NCBI GenBank assembly: GCA_050949175.1
Contig: JBMNFG010000004.1
Location: forward strand, 1 to 17,148
DNA: 17,148 bases
Origin: UBA4971 sp900019985
GTDB taxonomy: Bacteria > Bacillota > SHA-98 > UBA4971
Reading direction: 5' to 3'
Positions 7,505 through 14,980 of this stretch are shown one piece after another. The translations under genes were made by a program, and so were the position numbers. How positions within the stretch are numbered: position 1 is the first letter of the stretch; each line of letters begins with the position of its first letter. The notes under the pieces were generated by a model. That model worked only from the letters and a program-made list of their open reading frames with translations, searched no databases and was not told where the DNA came from.

Positions 7505-10324
7505 GTGAATCGCAGCAAGAGATTTCGGATTCCTCCGTGGATCATATATGCCGGAGTTGCAGTTTTGGCGCTTCTCCCTCTTGTCACAGGGAACTTCTAC
7601 TATATGAGGCTCGGCGGGTCCGTGGCGCTTTATCTCATACTGGCTTTGGGCCTCAATATCGTAGCAGGCGAGGCAGGGCTCCTGGATCTCGGATATGCAG
7701 CTTTCTACGGGATCGGTGCATACACCTACGCTCTCCTGGCATCGCCTCAATTCGGGCTGCATTGGCCTTTCTTGCCTGCAGCGATTTGCGGAATATCTCT
7801 ATCGGCTTTGGCTGCACTCTTGGTCAGCATTCCTACGCTCCATTTAAAAGGTGATTATCTTGCCATGGTGACGTTAGGATTCGGACAGATCGTCCGGATC
7901 CTCATGAACAACCTGGACCGTCCGATCAACATCACCAACGGGCCTAACGGGATTGTAGCCATCGATCCCCCCAGGATCCTTGGCGTAACCTTTGATTCTC
8001 TTGAGATGTCCTATGCCCTCCTATGGATAGTTGCAGCTATTGTAGTGGTGATAGTAAGTCGTGTTGTGCGGTCGAGTGTCGGGCGCGCGTGGTCTGCCAT
8101 ACGGGAGGACCCTGTGGCTGCGTCATGTATGGGTGTAGACGTGGCCAAGTACCGGGTGTCTGCGTTTGTATGGGGAGCCGCCCTTGCGGGGCTTGCAGGT
8201 GTTTTGTTTGCGTCTTGGCAGAGAGCTATCTTCCCTCAGAACTTCACGATGCAGGAGACCATCACCGTCTATTGCATGGTGGTGCTGGGGGGATTACGGA
8301 GCCTTCCCGGCCTTATGCTGGGGGTCCTCGGTTTAGTTGTTATCCCTGAACTTCTGCGTGCCTATAGCATTTACAGAATGCTGATATACGGATTTGCGCT
8401 GGTGCTTCTTGCGATATACAGGCCGCAAGGGCTTATTCCGCAAGAGGCGCTTGCCGTGGCCGCTACGATCAGGAACAAGCTGAGAAGATCCGATGGGAGT
8501 GAAACGGCAGGCAGATACAGGAGTTCTACCTCGAAACTCCATGATGAAGCAACCGAGAGGATCAGGCCCGTCATCATTGATACAGCTGATCCGGAACGTA
8601 ACGTGAACTTGACCGGCGGTTCTGACACCGGACCGCGAGCCAGTACTGCGCCTGCCGGCGGGGAAGGTGGCAGTGGCGAGGAACCTGCCGAAATCGGGGA
8701 GAGTGCCGGAACCCGGCAGGTAGCCGGATCTTTGAACGCGATGGAGATTATAGATGTCACATGCTCTTTCGACGGGTTAACAGCTTTGTCCGATATAAGC
8801 TTCAGCGTCAAACCCGGTGAAGTCATTGGGATTATCGGGCCCAATGGGGCAGGCAAAACTACGTTGTTCAACCTTATTACGGGAATAGTGAAACCTACGT
8901 CAGGCAGGATCATAGTGTTAGGCAACGATGTTACCGGTATGCCGCCCCACAGAATCGCTGAGCTCGGTGTTGTGAGGACATTTCAGAATATCAGGCTTTT
9001 TGAGAACCAAAGCGTCCTTGAGAACGTCCTTGTCGGCTGCCACCTGAAACTTAGAGGAGATGTGGCCAGTGCAGTGCTGGGTACCAAGGAGTATAAAAGG
9101 CGTTATGCAGTCGGCGTTGAACGAGCCAGGGAAGCCTTGGAGTTCTTCGGCAAAGATCTTGCGTCTCGTGAATCGGAGCCTGCCAGGGATCTTTCCTATC
9201 CTGAAAGGCGCAGAGTCGAGCTTGCCAGGGGATTGGCACTGACACCTCGCATCCTGCTCCTGGATGAGCCGACAGCCGGGATGACCCCTGAAGAAGCCGA
9301 AGAAGTCGTCCGTGGGATCTGTGTTCTAAGGGAGCATGGGTATACAGTGCTTGTGATCGAGCACAGGATGGACGTGATTGCAGGAGCGTGCGACAGAGCA
9401 ATAGTGCTCGACCACGGCGAGAAGATTGCAGAAGGGACTCCCAGGGAAGTCGTGGCAAACCCTGAAGTTATACAAGCATACCTTGGAACCGGAGGCAAGC
9501 AAGAGGATGCCAAGGATGCCAAGGATTCCGGAGACAGTCGTTCGTCGTTATGTTGTAGTTCCCGTGCTGAAGGTGGCAGGTGCTTCAGCGAACGTGACGA
9601 CTTGCTGCCCGATGCCGGTCCCATCCTAGAACTCAAAGATGTCCATTCATCATATGGTTCCGTGAAGGTCCTCCAGGGCGTAAATGCCGAGATAAACCCG
9701 GGCGAACTTGTAGTCTTCCTGGGAAGCAACGCATCAGGAAAAACGACGATGTTAAAGACCATCCTTGGGAGAGTTCCTACAGTTTCAGGGGAGATCCGGT
9801 TTATGGGCAAGCGAATAGACGGTATGCCTACGTCAGAGATTGCTCGTGCCGGGATTGCTATCGTGCCGGAAGGGAGAAGAATCTTTCCCCAGCTCACGGT
9901 CTTGGAAAACCTGGAGCTCGGAGGGTACATGTTAAGAGATCGCCGGCTGGCGGCCGAACGCATTGACAGCGCTCTGGAGCTCTTCCCGCGTCTCGCAGAA
10001 CGGCGCAACCAGGTTGCAGGCACTCTCTCCGGGGGAGAGCAGCAGATGCTGGCGATATCTCGCGCGCTGATGGCAGACCCCGAGCTTATCCTTATGGATG
10101 AGCCCTCTATGGGGCTTGCGCCCGTCTTAGTTGATAGAGTGATGGAGGCAATCGCCGACATCAACAGGAGAGGCATGACCGTGCTCCTTGTGGAGCAAAA
10201 CGCACGGGCTGCGCTTGGTGTAGCAGACAGAGTATATATTCTCCGTTCCGGACGTGTTGTTGCGCAAGGTCCGGCGTCAGACTTCATAGAAGGCGATACA
10301 ATAGCCAAAGCCTATCTTGAGTAA
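7505..10324 (+). CDS. LivM-LivG-LivF triple fusion: HAAT permease with two ATPase domains
   Basis: This single 939-aa ORF carries three normally separate subunits. Residues about 1-310 are LivM: GLNIVAGEAGLLDLGYAAFY, HLKGDYLAMVTLGFGQIVRI, NGPNGIVAIDP, coupling loop REDPVAASCMGVD, and IYRPQGLIP. A roughly 100-residue hydrophilic, Gly/Glu/Ser-rich linker follows (about 311-412). LivG is about 413-660: Walker A GPNGAGKT 445-452, signature LSYPERRRVELARGL from 563, D587/E588, H620. A second linker (about 661-704) holds DAKDAKDSGDS and three Cys. LivF is 705-939: Walker A GSNASGKT 740-747, LSGGEQQ from 841, D865/E866, VEQN at the H-loop. The start GTG 7505 follows a GGAGGGGGAGGGAAGAGG stretch. The internal LivG Met 413 (ATG 8741) has no ribosome binding site, so I expect one polypeptide. 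With the preceding LivH it makes a complete transporter. An assembly artefact seems unlikely because the linkers are long and open. Confidence 0.93.
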   Translation: MNRSKRFRIPPWIIYAGVAVLALLPLVTGNFYYMRLGGSVALYLILALGLNIVAGEAGLLDLGYAAFYGIGAYTYALLASPQFGLHWPFLPAAICGISLSALAALLVSIPTLHLKGDYLAMVTLGFGQIVRILMNNLDRPINITNGPNGIVAIDPPRILGVTFDSLEMSYALLWIVAAIVVVIVSRVVRSSVGRAWSAIREDPVAASCMGVDVAKYRVSAFVWGAALAGLAGVLFASWQRAIFPQNFTMQETITVYCMVVLGGLRSLPGLMLGVLGLVVIPELLRAYSIYRMLIYGFALVLLAIYRPQGLIPQEALAVAATIRNKLRRSDGSETAGRYRSSTSKLHDEATERIRPVIIDTADPERNVNLTGGSDTGPRASTAPAGGEGGSGEEPAEIGESAGTRQVAGSLNAMEIIDVTCSFDGLTALSDISFSVKPGEVIGIIGPNGAGKTTLFNLITGIVKPTSGRIIVLGNDVTGMPPHRIAELGVVRTFQNIRLFENQSVLENVLVGCHLKLRGDVASAVLGTKEYKRRYAVGVERAREALEFFGKDLASRESEPARDLSYPERRRVELARGLALTPRILLLDEPTAGMTPEEAEEVVRGICVLREHGYTVLVIEHRMDVIAGACDRAIVLDHGEKIAEGTPREVVANPEVIQAYLGTGGKQEDAKDAKDSGDSRSSLCCSSRAEGGRCFSERDDLLPDAGPILELKDVHSSYGSVKVLQGVNAEINPGELVVFLGSNASGKTTMLKTILGRVPTVSGEIRFMGKRIDGMPTSEIARAGIAIVPEGRRIFPQLTVLENLELGGYMLRDRRLAAERIDSALELFPRLAERRNQVAGTLSGGEQQMLAISRALMADPELILMDEPSMGLAPVLVDRVMEAIADINRRGMTVLLVEQNARAALGVADRVYILRSGRVVAQGPASDFIEGDTIAKAYLE

Positions 10325-10506
10325 CCCCAACAACTTTAGTAACCCGAAAAACTTAAGTAACCCAAGAGCTTAAGTAATTCGAAAGACTTAAGTAACCCGA
10401 AAAGCTTAAGTAACCCGAAAAGCTTAAGTAACCTGAAAAGCTTAAGTAACTCGAAAGGCTTAAGTAACCAGAAAAACCTGAGCAACCCATAAACCCAGGG
10501 CAACCC
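10322..10506 (+). repeat. 18-bp tandem repeat array overlapping the fusion-gene stop codon
   Basis: About ten head-to-tail units with consensus TAACCCGAAAAGCTTAAG start exactly at the TAA stop codon of the LivMGF fusion. Units run 10322-10339, 10340-10357, 10358-10374 (17 bp), then 18-bp units to 10500 and a partial CAACCC. The two central units (10393-10428) are identical; outer units are more diverged, as in an ageing tandem array. Each unit contains the palindromes AAGCTT and CTTAAG. Read on the minus strand it would encode a GYLSFS hexapeptide repeat, which I regard as spurious. The function is unknown. Confidence 0.9.
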
Positions 10507-10813
10507 TTCGCTTCCCGGCCTTTTGCATCTTTTCCGGCTTCACACGTATTCATGTTAGTGGGCGTGCTTCGCCTAAATTCCCTCACAGAACGTTTCACCT
10601 TGTTTTCTTGAGTCTGTATAGCCCATCATAGCGAAAGTAAACAATTGGATATAGTTTGCAGGAGTTTTATGAAAGATTGAGAATATACACAGTTGATGTT
10701 CCAATTTACACAATATGGTCGACAAAGAACCGGGTGTTGCTTAAGAAAACCGTCTTGAAAGGGGGTATCTATTCTCCGGACAAGTATCCCCAGCTCTAAT
10801 AATATGGAGAAAT
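10507..10813 (+). other. Intergenic region upstream of the DcuC-type transporter gene
   Basis: No gene was recognised. The first half is featureless apart from a weak GGCG/CGCC hairpin (about 10560-10575). From about 10630 it becomes AT-richer and probably regulatory. A hairpin GGGGGTAT (10761-10768) with GTATCCCC (10784-10791), including two G-T pairs and a 15-nt loop, lies about 37 nt before the start codon and could be part of the 5' leader. Confidence 0.45.
10645..10673 (+). promoter_or_regulatory. Possible promoter of the dcuC-M20-abgA operon
   Basis: TTGGAT (10645-10650) and TATGAA (10668-10673) are separated by 17 nt, each matching the sigma-A consensus at four of six positions. This is weak evidence, resting mainly on spacing and position in the AT-rich stretch before the operon. 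Confidence 0.25.
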
Positions 10814-10827
10814 AGGAGGATGGTACA

Positions 10828-12111
10828 GTGATTATTTTGGGTATTGTTATCCTGCTGGCTACTGTGTATGCCTTAATCAAGCAGTACGAAACCAAAATGA
10901 TTCTATTCGCTTCCGGTCTGTTACTGTGTATTCTTGGCGGCAGTCCCATGAATGCCTTCGAGGCTTTTGCAACTCGGATGACCACAGGAAGTCTGATCCA
11001 GCCTATACTCTCCGTGATGGGTTTTGCTTATGTCATGAAAGCTACAGAATGTGATAAACACCTGGTTAATCTTCTTTCCAAGGGACTTGTCAGACTGCGA
11101 CCTATTTTGATCCCCGGAGCAGCCTTGGTCACCTTTGCCATCAATACTGCCTTACCCAGTGCGGCCGGGGCAGCAGCAGCTGTAGGAGCTATCCTGATCC
11201 CTATTCTAATGGAGGCAGGAATCAGTCCTGCTATGGCCGGTGCAGCAGTCCTCGCCGGTACCTTTGGCAGCATGATTAACCCAGGCCTTTCCCATAACCC
11301 CCACGTTGCGGGCATTGCAGGTGTTGAGGTTATGGATGTCATTGCTGTGCACTATACAGCGGATGTGGCGGCAGTCATTATCGGGGCGCTTTCCCTTGCC
11401 GTCCTTGCTTTCATTCTGAAAGAAGACGGCAGGGAATCCGGTGTTGACGCATCAGCGGCGGGTCTGGGGGTCACTACGTTCAAGGTCAATTACCTGAAGG
11501 CCGTCGTTCCTGTAATACCCATACTTATCCTAATTTTAGGCGCTACAAAGACAGTTGCTGCATTCTCCAAGGTCTCGATTCCGGCGGCTATGCTGATCGG
11601 CGTTATCTGTGGATTGTTTGCATCTTTGACCGATACGAAGCTGGATAAGCAGTATGTGGAGAAAGTATCTAAAGCCTTCTTTGACGGGATGGGTAATGCT
11701 TTTGCCAATATCATGGGCATCATTATAGCAGCAGCCGTGTTTGTAAAAGGGCTGGAGACGATTGGTCTTATCGAGTCTTTCATCGATGCCATGATTGGGT
11801 CTCCGGGAATCGTAAAGATCGCAGCCACCTTCGGGCCTTTCCTCCTGGGTGTTGTTTCAGGATCAGGCGACGCAGCTGCTATCGCTTTTAATGAAGCAGT
11901 AACCCCTCAGGCTGTTCAGTTCGGCCTGGAGATCGTCAACATGGGATCCGTAGCAGCGCTAGGCGGAGCCTTGGGACGCACAATGTCGCCGTTGGCAGGG
12001 GCGGCCATTATCGTGGCTTCTCTCGCCGGTGTAAACCCGCTGGAAGTCGCTAAGCGCAATGCGCCCGGGATGATTATTGCCGCGATAGTTGCCATCTTTA
12101 TCCTGTTGTAA
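10828..12111 (+). CDS. DcuC-family anaerobic carboxylate transporter
   Basis: This 427-aa polytopic membrane protein has about ten to twelve hydrophobic segments and resembles the DcuC family of anaerobic C4-dicarboxylate carriers. Visible landmarks are GGSPMNAFEAFATRMTTGSL near residue 40, VMGFAYVMKATECDKHLVNL, the GAALVTFAINTALPSAAGAA stretch, and FGSMINPGLSHNPHVAGIAG. The C-terminal half has VSGSGDAAAIAFNEAVTP and GGALGRTMSPLAGAAIIVAS. Paired half-repeats with small-residue-rich hairpins are typical of this transporter superfamily. GTG 10828 is the start, with AGGAGG at 10814-10819; an ATG at 10820 hits a stop after three codons. It leads a probable operon with two M20 amidohydrolases, so its cargo may be an N-substituted amino acid or the released acid rather than succinate or fumarate. 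The family assignment is good; the substrate is inferred. Confidence 0.85.
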   Translation: MIILGIVILLATVYALIKQYETKMILFASGLLLCILGGSPMNAFEAFATRMTTGSLIQPILSVMGFAYVMKATECDKHLVNLLSKGLVRLRPILIPGAALVTFAINTALPSAAGAAAAVGAILIPILMEAGISPAMAGAAVLAGTFGSMINPGLSHNPHVAGIAGVEVMDVIAVHYTADVAAVIIGALSLAVLAFILKEDGRESGVDASAAGLGVTTFKVNYLKAVVPVIPILILILGATKTVAAFSKVSIPAAMLIGVICGLFASLTDTKLDKQYVEKVSKAFFDGMGNAFANIMGIIIAAAVFVKGLETIGLIESFIDAMIGSPGIVKIAATFGPFLLGVVSGSGDAAAIAFNEAVTPQAVQFGLEIVNMGSVAALGGALGRTMSPLAGAAIIVASLAGVNPLEVAKRNAPGMIIAAIVAIFILL

Positions 12112-12133
12112 TGGCGTCTAAGGGGATAGGCCA

Positions 12134-13372
12134 ATGCGCGTAAAGGCAGAGAGAATCCAAAACGACCTAGAGAATCTGTCCCGCTTCGGAGGACTCGAAG
12201 GAGGCGGCATCAGCCGCCTGGCTTTCACAAGTGCAGACCGGGAGGCCAGGGACTACCTGCGGGATTCCCTGGCCTTGCAGGGACTTGGCACAGTACAAGA
12301 TGCTATGGGCAATATGAGAGCAAGAAGGCATGGTACGCGAGATTTGGCTCCGGTCATGATTGGTTCTCATTTAGATAGCGTACCTTCCGGCGGTTGTTAT
12401 GATGGTGCAGTAGGAATAGTGGCAGCTTTGGAAGTAATTCGGGTGCTGGATGACCTGGGCATTGAGACGCGCAGGCCGATAGAAGTCATCAATTTCTCAG
12501 CAGAGGAGTCCAGCCGTTTCGGAGCAAGCACTTTGGGGAGCAAAGCCATGACAGGGCACCTGTCCCAAGAACACCTACATATGTACAAAGATAAGGACGG
12601 AGTCTCCTTGTATGAAGCAATGAAGCTGTTTGGTCTGAATCCGGATGGCTTGGAGAGCGTAAGGATTCAACCAGGAGATGTTTACGCCTTTATCGAAATG
12701 CACATTGAGCAAGGACGGGTTCTGGAGTCTTTCGGTATTCCCCTGGGGATTGTGACATCTATCGCCGCGCCTACCAGGATCAGAGTCTTTGTTATCGGCA
12801 GGGCTGACCATTCAGGTGCTACTCCCATGGATTTGAGGGCAGATGCCTTGACGGCTGCCAGCGAGATTATCCTTGGTGTGGAGAGAATCGCGTCTGTTGA
12901 AGCTGGGCCTCATACAGTGGGGACTGTAGGATACGCCAACGCTCAGCCGGGCGTGCTCAATGTTATTCCCGGCAAGGTAGAGTTGGGTATTGACATCCGG
13001 GATATCGACAAGGACAGCAAGGACCTGGCAGTAAGAAAGATCATCTCTTTGCTGGAATATGTCGGGAACAACCGAGGGGTCAAGGTAGACTACCGGATTC
13101 TGGCTGATGAAACCCCGGTCACTTTATCCGGTAAGATCATCGGCGCCCTTGAAGAAGCTGCGCAAGCTTTGGGTTATCCATACCGGCTTATGCCGAGCGG
13201 AGCAGGGCATGATGCTATGTATATGGCAGAGGTGGCCGAAACGGGCATGATTTTCGTGCCTAGCCGAGAGGGTATCAGCCACAATGTTGCTGAATACACT
13301 GCCGTCGAAGATATCGCCAGAGGAGCGGAACTCCTTTTAGAGGCAGTCCTGCACCTGGCAAATGAAGAGTGA
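12134..13372 (+). CDS. M20-family Zn-dependent hydrolase, hydantoinase/carbamoylase type
   Basis: This is a cytoplasmic two-metal amidohydrolase of the N-carbamoyl-L-amino-acid hydrolase / allantoate amidohydrolase group, which releases a free amino acid or ureidoglycolate from a carbamoyl- or ureido-type substrate. The 412-aa length is normal. The metal site is intact: H79 in GSHLDSVPSGG, D90 in CYDGAVG, E124/E125 in FSAEESSRFG, H190 in EMHIEQG, and H383 in GISHNVAEYT. The dimerisation-domain signature GRADHSGATPMDLRADAL (H226) and NVIPGKVELGIDIRD are also present. Start ATG 12134 lies 22 nt after the transporter gene, with AGGGGATAGG as a modest ribosome binding site. N-carbamoyl amino acid, ureidopropionate and allantoate cannot be told apart by eye, so no symbol is given. 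Confidence 0.88.
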   Translation: MRVKAERIQNDLENLSRFGGLEGGGISRLAFTSADREARDYLRDSLALQGLGTVQDAMGNMRARRHGTRDLAPVMIGSHLDSVPSGGCYDGAVGIVAALEVIRVLDDLGIETRRPIEVINFSAEESSRFGASTLGSKAMTGHLSQEHLHMYKDKDGVSLYEAMKLFGLNPDGLESVRIQPGDVYAFIEMHIEQGRVLESFGIPLGIVTSIAAPTRIRVFVIGRADHSGATPMDLRADALTAASEIILGVERIASVEAGPHTVGTVGYANAQPGVLNVIPGKVELGIDIRDIDKDSKDLAVRKIISLLEYVGNNRGVKVDYRILADETPVTLSGKIIGALEEAAQALGYPYRLMPSGAGHDAMYMAEVAETGMIFVPSREGISHNVAEYTAVEDIARGAELLLEAVLHLANEE

Positions 13373-13424
13373 AGCAACCGGGTTTAGTAAGGCAATCGGG
13401 TTTAGTGAAACAACGAGGTTTCCG
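13371..13424 (+). repeat. Short 18-bp tandem repeat at the end of the M20 gene
   Basis: Two good units, GAAGCAACCGGGTTTAGT (13371-13388) and AAGGCAATCGGGTTTAGT (13389-13406), and a diverged third (13407-13424) start within the TGA stop codon. Unit length and stop-codon position mirror the 10322-10506 array. The opposite strand reads AAACCCG, resembling the AACCCGA of that array, so the two may be related. Confidence 0.65.
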
Positions 13425-13490
13425 ACCGTCGCTCCGCGCCGATTATTGCACTGTAGCGCTGGGCAGCTCGGGCGTCGGAAACCTTAGTTG
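13411..13490 (+). repeat. Long imperfect inverted repeat between the M20 gene and abgA
   Basis: AGGTTTCCGAC (13416-13426) is perfectly complementary to GTCGGAAACCT (13474-13484). The pairing extends outward through CAAC (13411-13414) with GTTG (13487-13490). The 47-nt interior contains GCTG/CAGC and GC-rich segments able to fold further. No T-run follows, so it is not a simple terminator. It could be an mRNA-stability or processing element that separates abgA expression from upstream genes, or a remnant of a small mobile element. The remaining 13491-13596 shows no gene. Confidence 0.7.
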
Positions 13491-13599
13491 TGCTTGGATT
13501 CCTCTGAGCAGCTTCATCTCAAGTAATGCAAGCGGACAGTAGGCCTTCAGGTAGACATTTAGCCTTTTTGAGGGGAAAAGCCCAAGATAGAGAGAAAGG

Positions 13600-13608
13600 A
13601 GGAGGTGA
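13600..13608 (+). promoter_or_regulatory. Very strong Shine-Dalgarno site of abgA
   Basis: AGGAGGTGA (13600-13608) is a nine-base match to the 16S rRNA anti-SD, six nt before ATG 13615. It fixes the abgA start and suggests high translation compared with the weaker sites of its neighbours. Confidence 0.85.
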
Positions 13609-13614
13609 CCCGTT

Positions 13615-14925
13615 ATGCTGGCTCGAATCAAAGAGCTCGCTTTACAGTACGAAGACGACACCATCAATATCAGGCGAGATATACATAAATACGCTGAAAC
13701 GGGGTGGACGGAATACCGGACTGCATCCCTGGTTGCGAAAACACTGGAAGGACTCAGGTGGCAGGTTTTTGCCGGCTATGAAGTTATTGATGAGGAATCC
13801 ATGATGGGGGTTCCGGACGCTTCAGAATTACGAAGGCATGAAGAAAGAGCTGTTGCACAGGGTGCGGACCCGTCCTGGCTGGAAAAGATGACCGGCGGCA
13901 AGACCGGAGTCATGGGAGTTATGGAGTTTGACAAGCCAGGCCCTACTGTGGCGCTTCGTTTTGACATGGATGCCAATGATCTGGTGGAAGCGGAAGACGA
14001 AAACCACAGACCCTATACAGCAGGCTTTGCTTCAGTGAACAAAGGTGCGATGCATGGGTGCGGCCATGATGGGCACACAGCTATTGGCCTTACTGTGGCC
14101 AGGATTCTGGCCGTGCTTAAGGAGGATTTGGCCGGGAAGGTGAAGCTGATTTTCCAGCCTGCGGAAGAAGGAGTGCGCGGGGCTAAAGCCATGGTTGCCA
14201 AGGGAATCGTCGATGATGTCCATTACATGTTAGGCTTTCATCTGGGAACCGGCTTGAGAAAGCTGGGGCAGATCTCCTGCGATGCCGGTGGTTTCCTGGC
14301 TACAACCAAGCTGGATGCTACTTTCACAGGAAAGCCGGCCCATGCAGGATTGGCTCCTGAAACGGGCAAAAACGCACTCCTGGCTGCAGCAACTGCACTG
14401 CTCAACCTGCATGCCATACCCCGTCACGGCCTGGGGCCGTCAAGGATTAACGTGGGGATCCTCCAAGGGGGTACAGGCCGCAATGTTATCCCTGCCAACA
14501 CTGTTCTGAAGCTGGAGACGCGAGGGGCGAACACAAAGATTAATGAGTATATGCATGAGGAGGCTGTGCGCATTATCAAAGGAGCAGCCCTGATGCATGA
14601 TGTGCAGGTATCCGTGAAACAGGTAGGTTCTGCTGCCAGTGCAGACAGTGATCGCGACTTGGGCCTGCGTGGATTACGCATTGCTGAAGAACTGGAGCTT
14701 TTTGATGAGTTCATTCCGCGGGAAGACTTAGGCGGCAGTGAAGATATCGCGTATTTTATGTCAAGGGTACAGGAAAACGGCGGACAGGCAGCTTACGCCA
14801 TTATCGGAACCGAACTTGCAGCCGGGCATCACGATTCGCGCTTTGACTTCAACGAAGGCGTCTTATGCAGGACTGTGGCATACGCTGCAGGCCTTACCGC
14901 ATCGCTACTTACCGGAAAAGACTAA
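13615..14925 (+). CDS. abgA: AbgA-like M20 amidohydrolase (aminobenzoyl-glutamate hydrolase type)
   Basis: This 436-aa cytoplasmic metallo-amidohydrolase has the same length as E. coli AbgA and matches it along the whole sequence as I remember it. Shared blocks include AETGWTEYRTASLVA, a mid-N-terminal insert (VIDEESMMGVPDASELRRHE), RFDMDANDLVEAEDENHRPY, GAMHGCGHDGHTAIGL, KLIFQPAEEGVRGAKAMV, and LAAGHHDSRFDF. Metal ligands are present: C149, H151, E184/E185, H209, and H405/H406. H243 in KPAHAGLAPE sits in the lid domain. AbgA works with AbgB in E. coli to split p-aminobenzoyl-glutamate; no AbgB-like gene is visible here, only the carbamoylase-type M20 enzyme upstream. The true substrate may therefore be another N-aroyl or N-acyl amino acid. 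It follows the upstream gene by 242 nt and ends four nt before a strong terminator. Confidence 0.88.
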   Translation: MLARIKELALQYEDDTINIRRDIHKYAETGWTEYRTASLVAKTLEGLRWQVFAGYEVIDEESMMGVPDASELRRHEERAVAQGADPSWLEKMTGGKTGVMGVMEFDKPGPTVALRFDMDANDLVEAEDENHRPYTAGFASVNKGAMHGCGHDGHTAIGLTVARILAVLKEDLAGKVKLIFQPAEEGVRGAKAMVAKGIVDDVHYMLGFHLGTGLRKLGQISCDAGGFLATTKLDATFTGKPAHAGLAPETGKNALLAAATALLNLHAIPRHGLGPSRINVGILQGGTGRNVIPANTVLKLETRGANTKINEYMHEEAVRIIKGAALMHDVQVSVKQVGSAASADSDRDLGLRGLRIAEELELFDEFIPREDLGGSEDIAYFMSRVQENGGQAAYAIIGTELAAGHHDSRFDFNEGVLCRTVAYAAGLTASLLTGKD

Positions 14926-14928
14926 AGG

Positions 14929-14955
14929 GGTGGTCGTGTCCCGACCACCTTTTTT
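14929..14955 (+). terminator. Intrinsic terminator of the dcuC-M20-abgA operon
   Basis: GGTGGTCG (14929-14936) and CGACCACC (14942-14949) form a perfect 8-bp stem with a 5-nt loop (TGTCC), followed by six T. It begins three nt after the abgA stop codon. Confidence 0.95.
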
Positions 14956-14980
14956 GGGCCAAACATTGAGCCAAGTAGAG

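Noticed and set aside
9196..10308. 370-aa minus-strand ORF
   Set aside because: It is antisense to the LivG/LivF domains of the fusion gene, which show clear family motifs on the + strand.
10353..10598. Minus-strand ORF with a GYLSFS hexapeptide repeat
   Set aside because: It is the reverse reading of the 18-bp array, whose unit length is a multiple of three. It has no ribosome binding site, no family resemblance, and lies antisense between co-directional genes.
10645..10661. Sigma-54 promoter (TTGG...TTGCA) before the DcuC-type gene
   Set aside because: The GG and GC elements are separated by 9 nt instead of the required 10.
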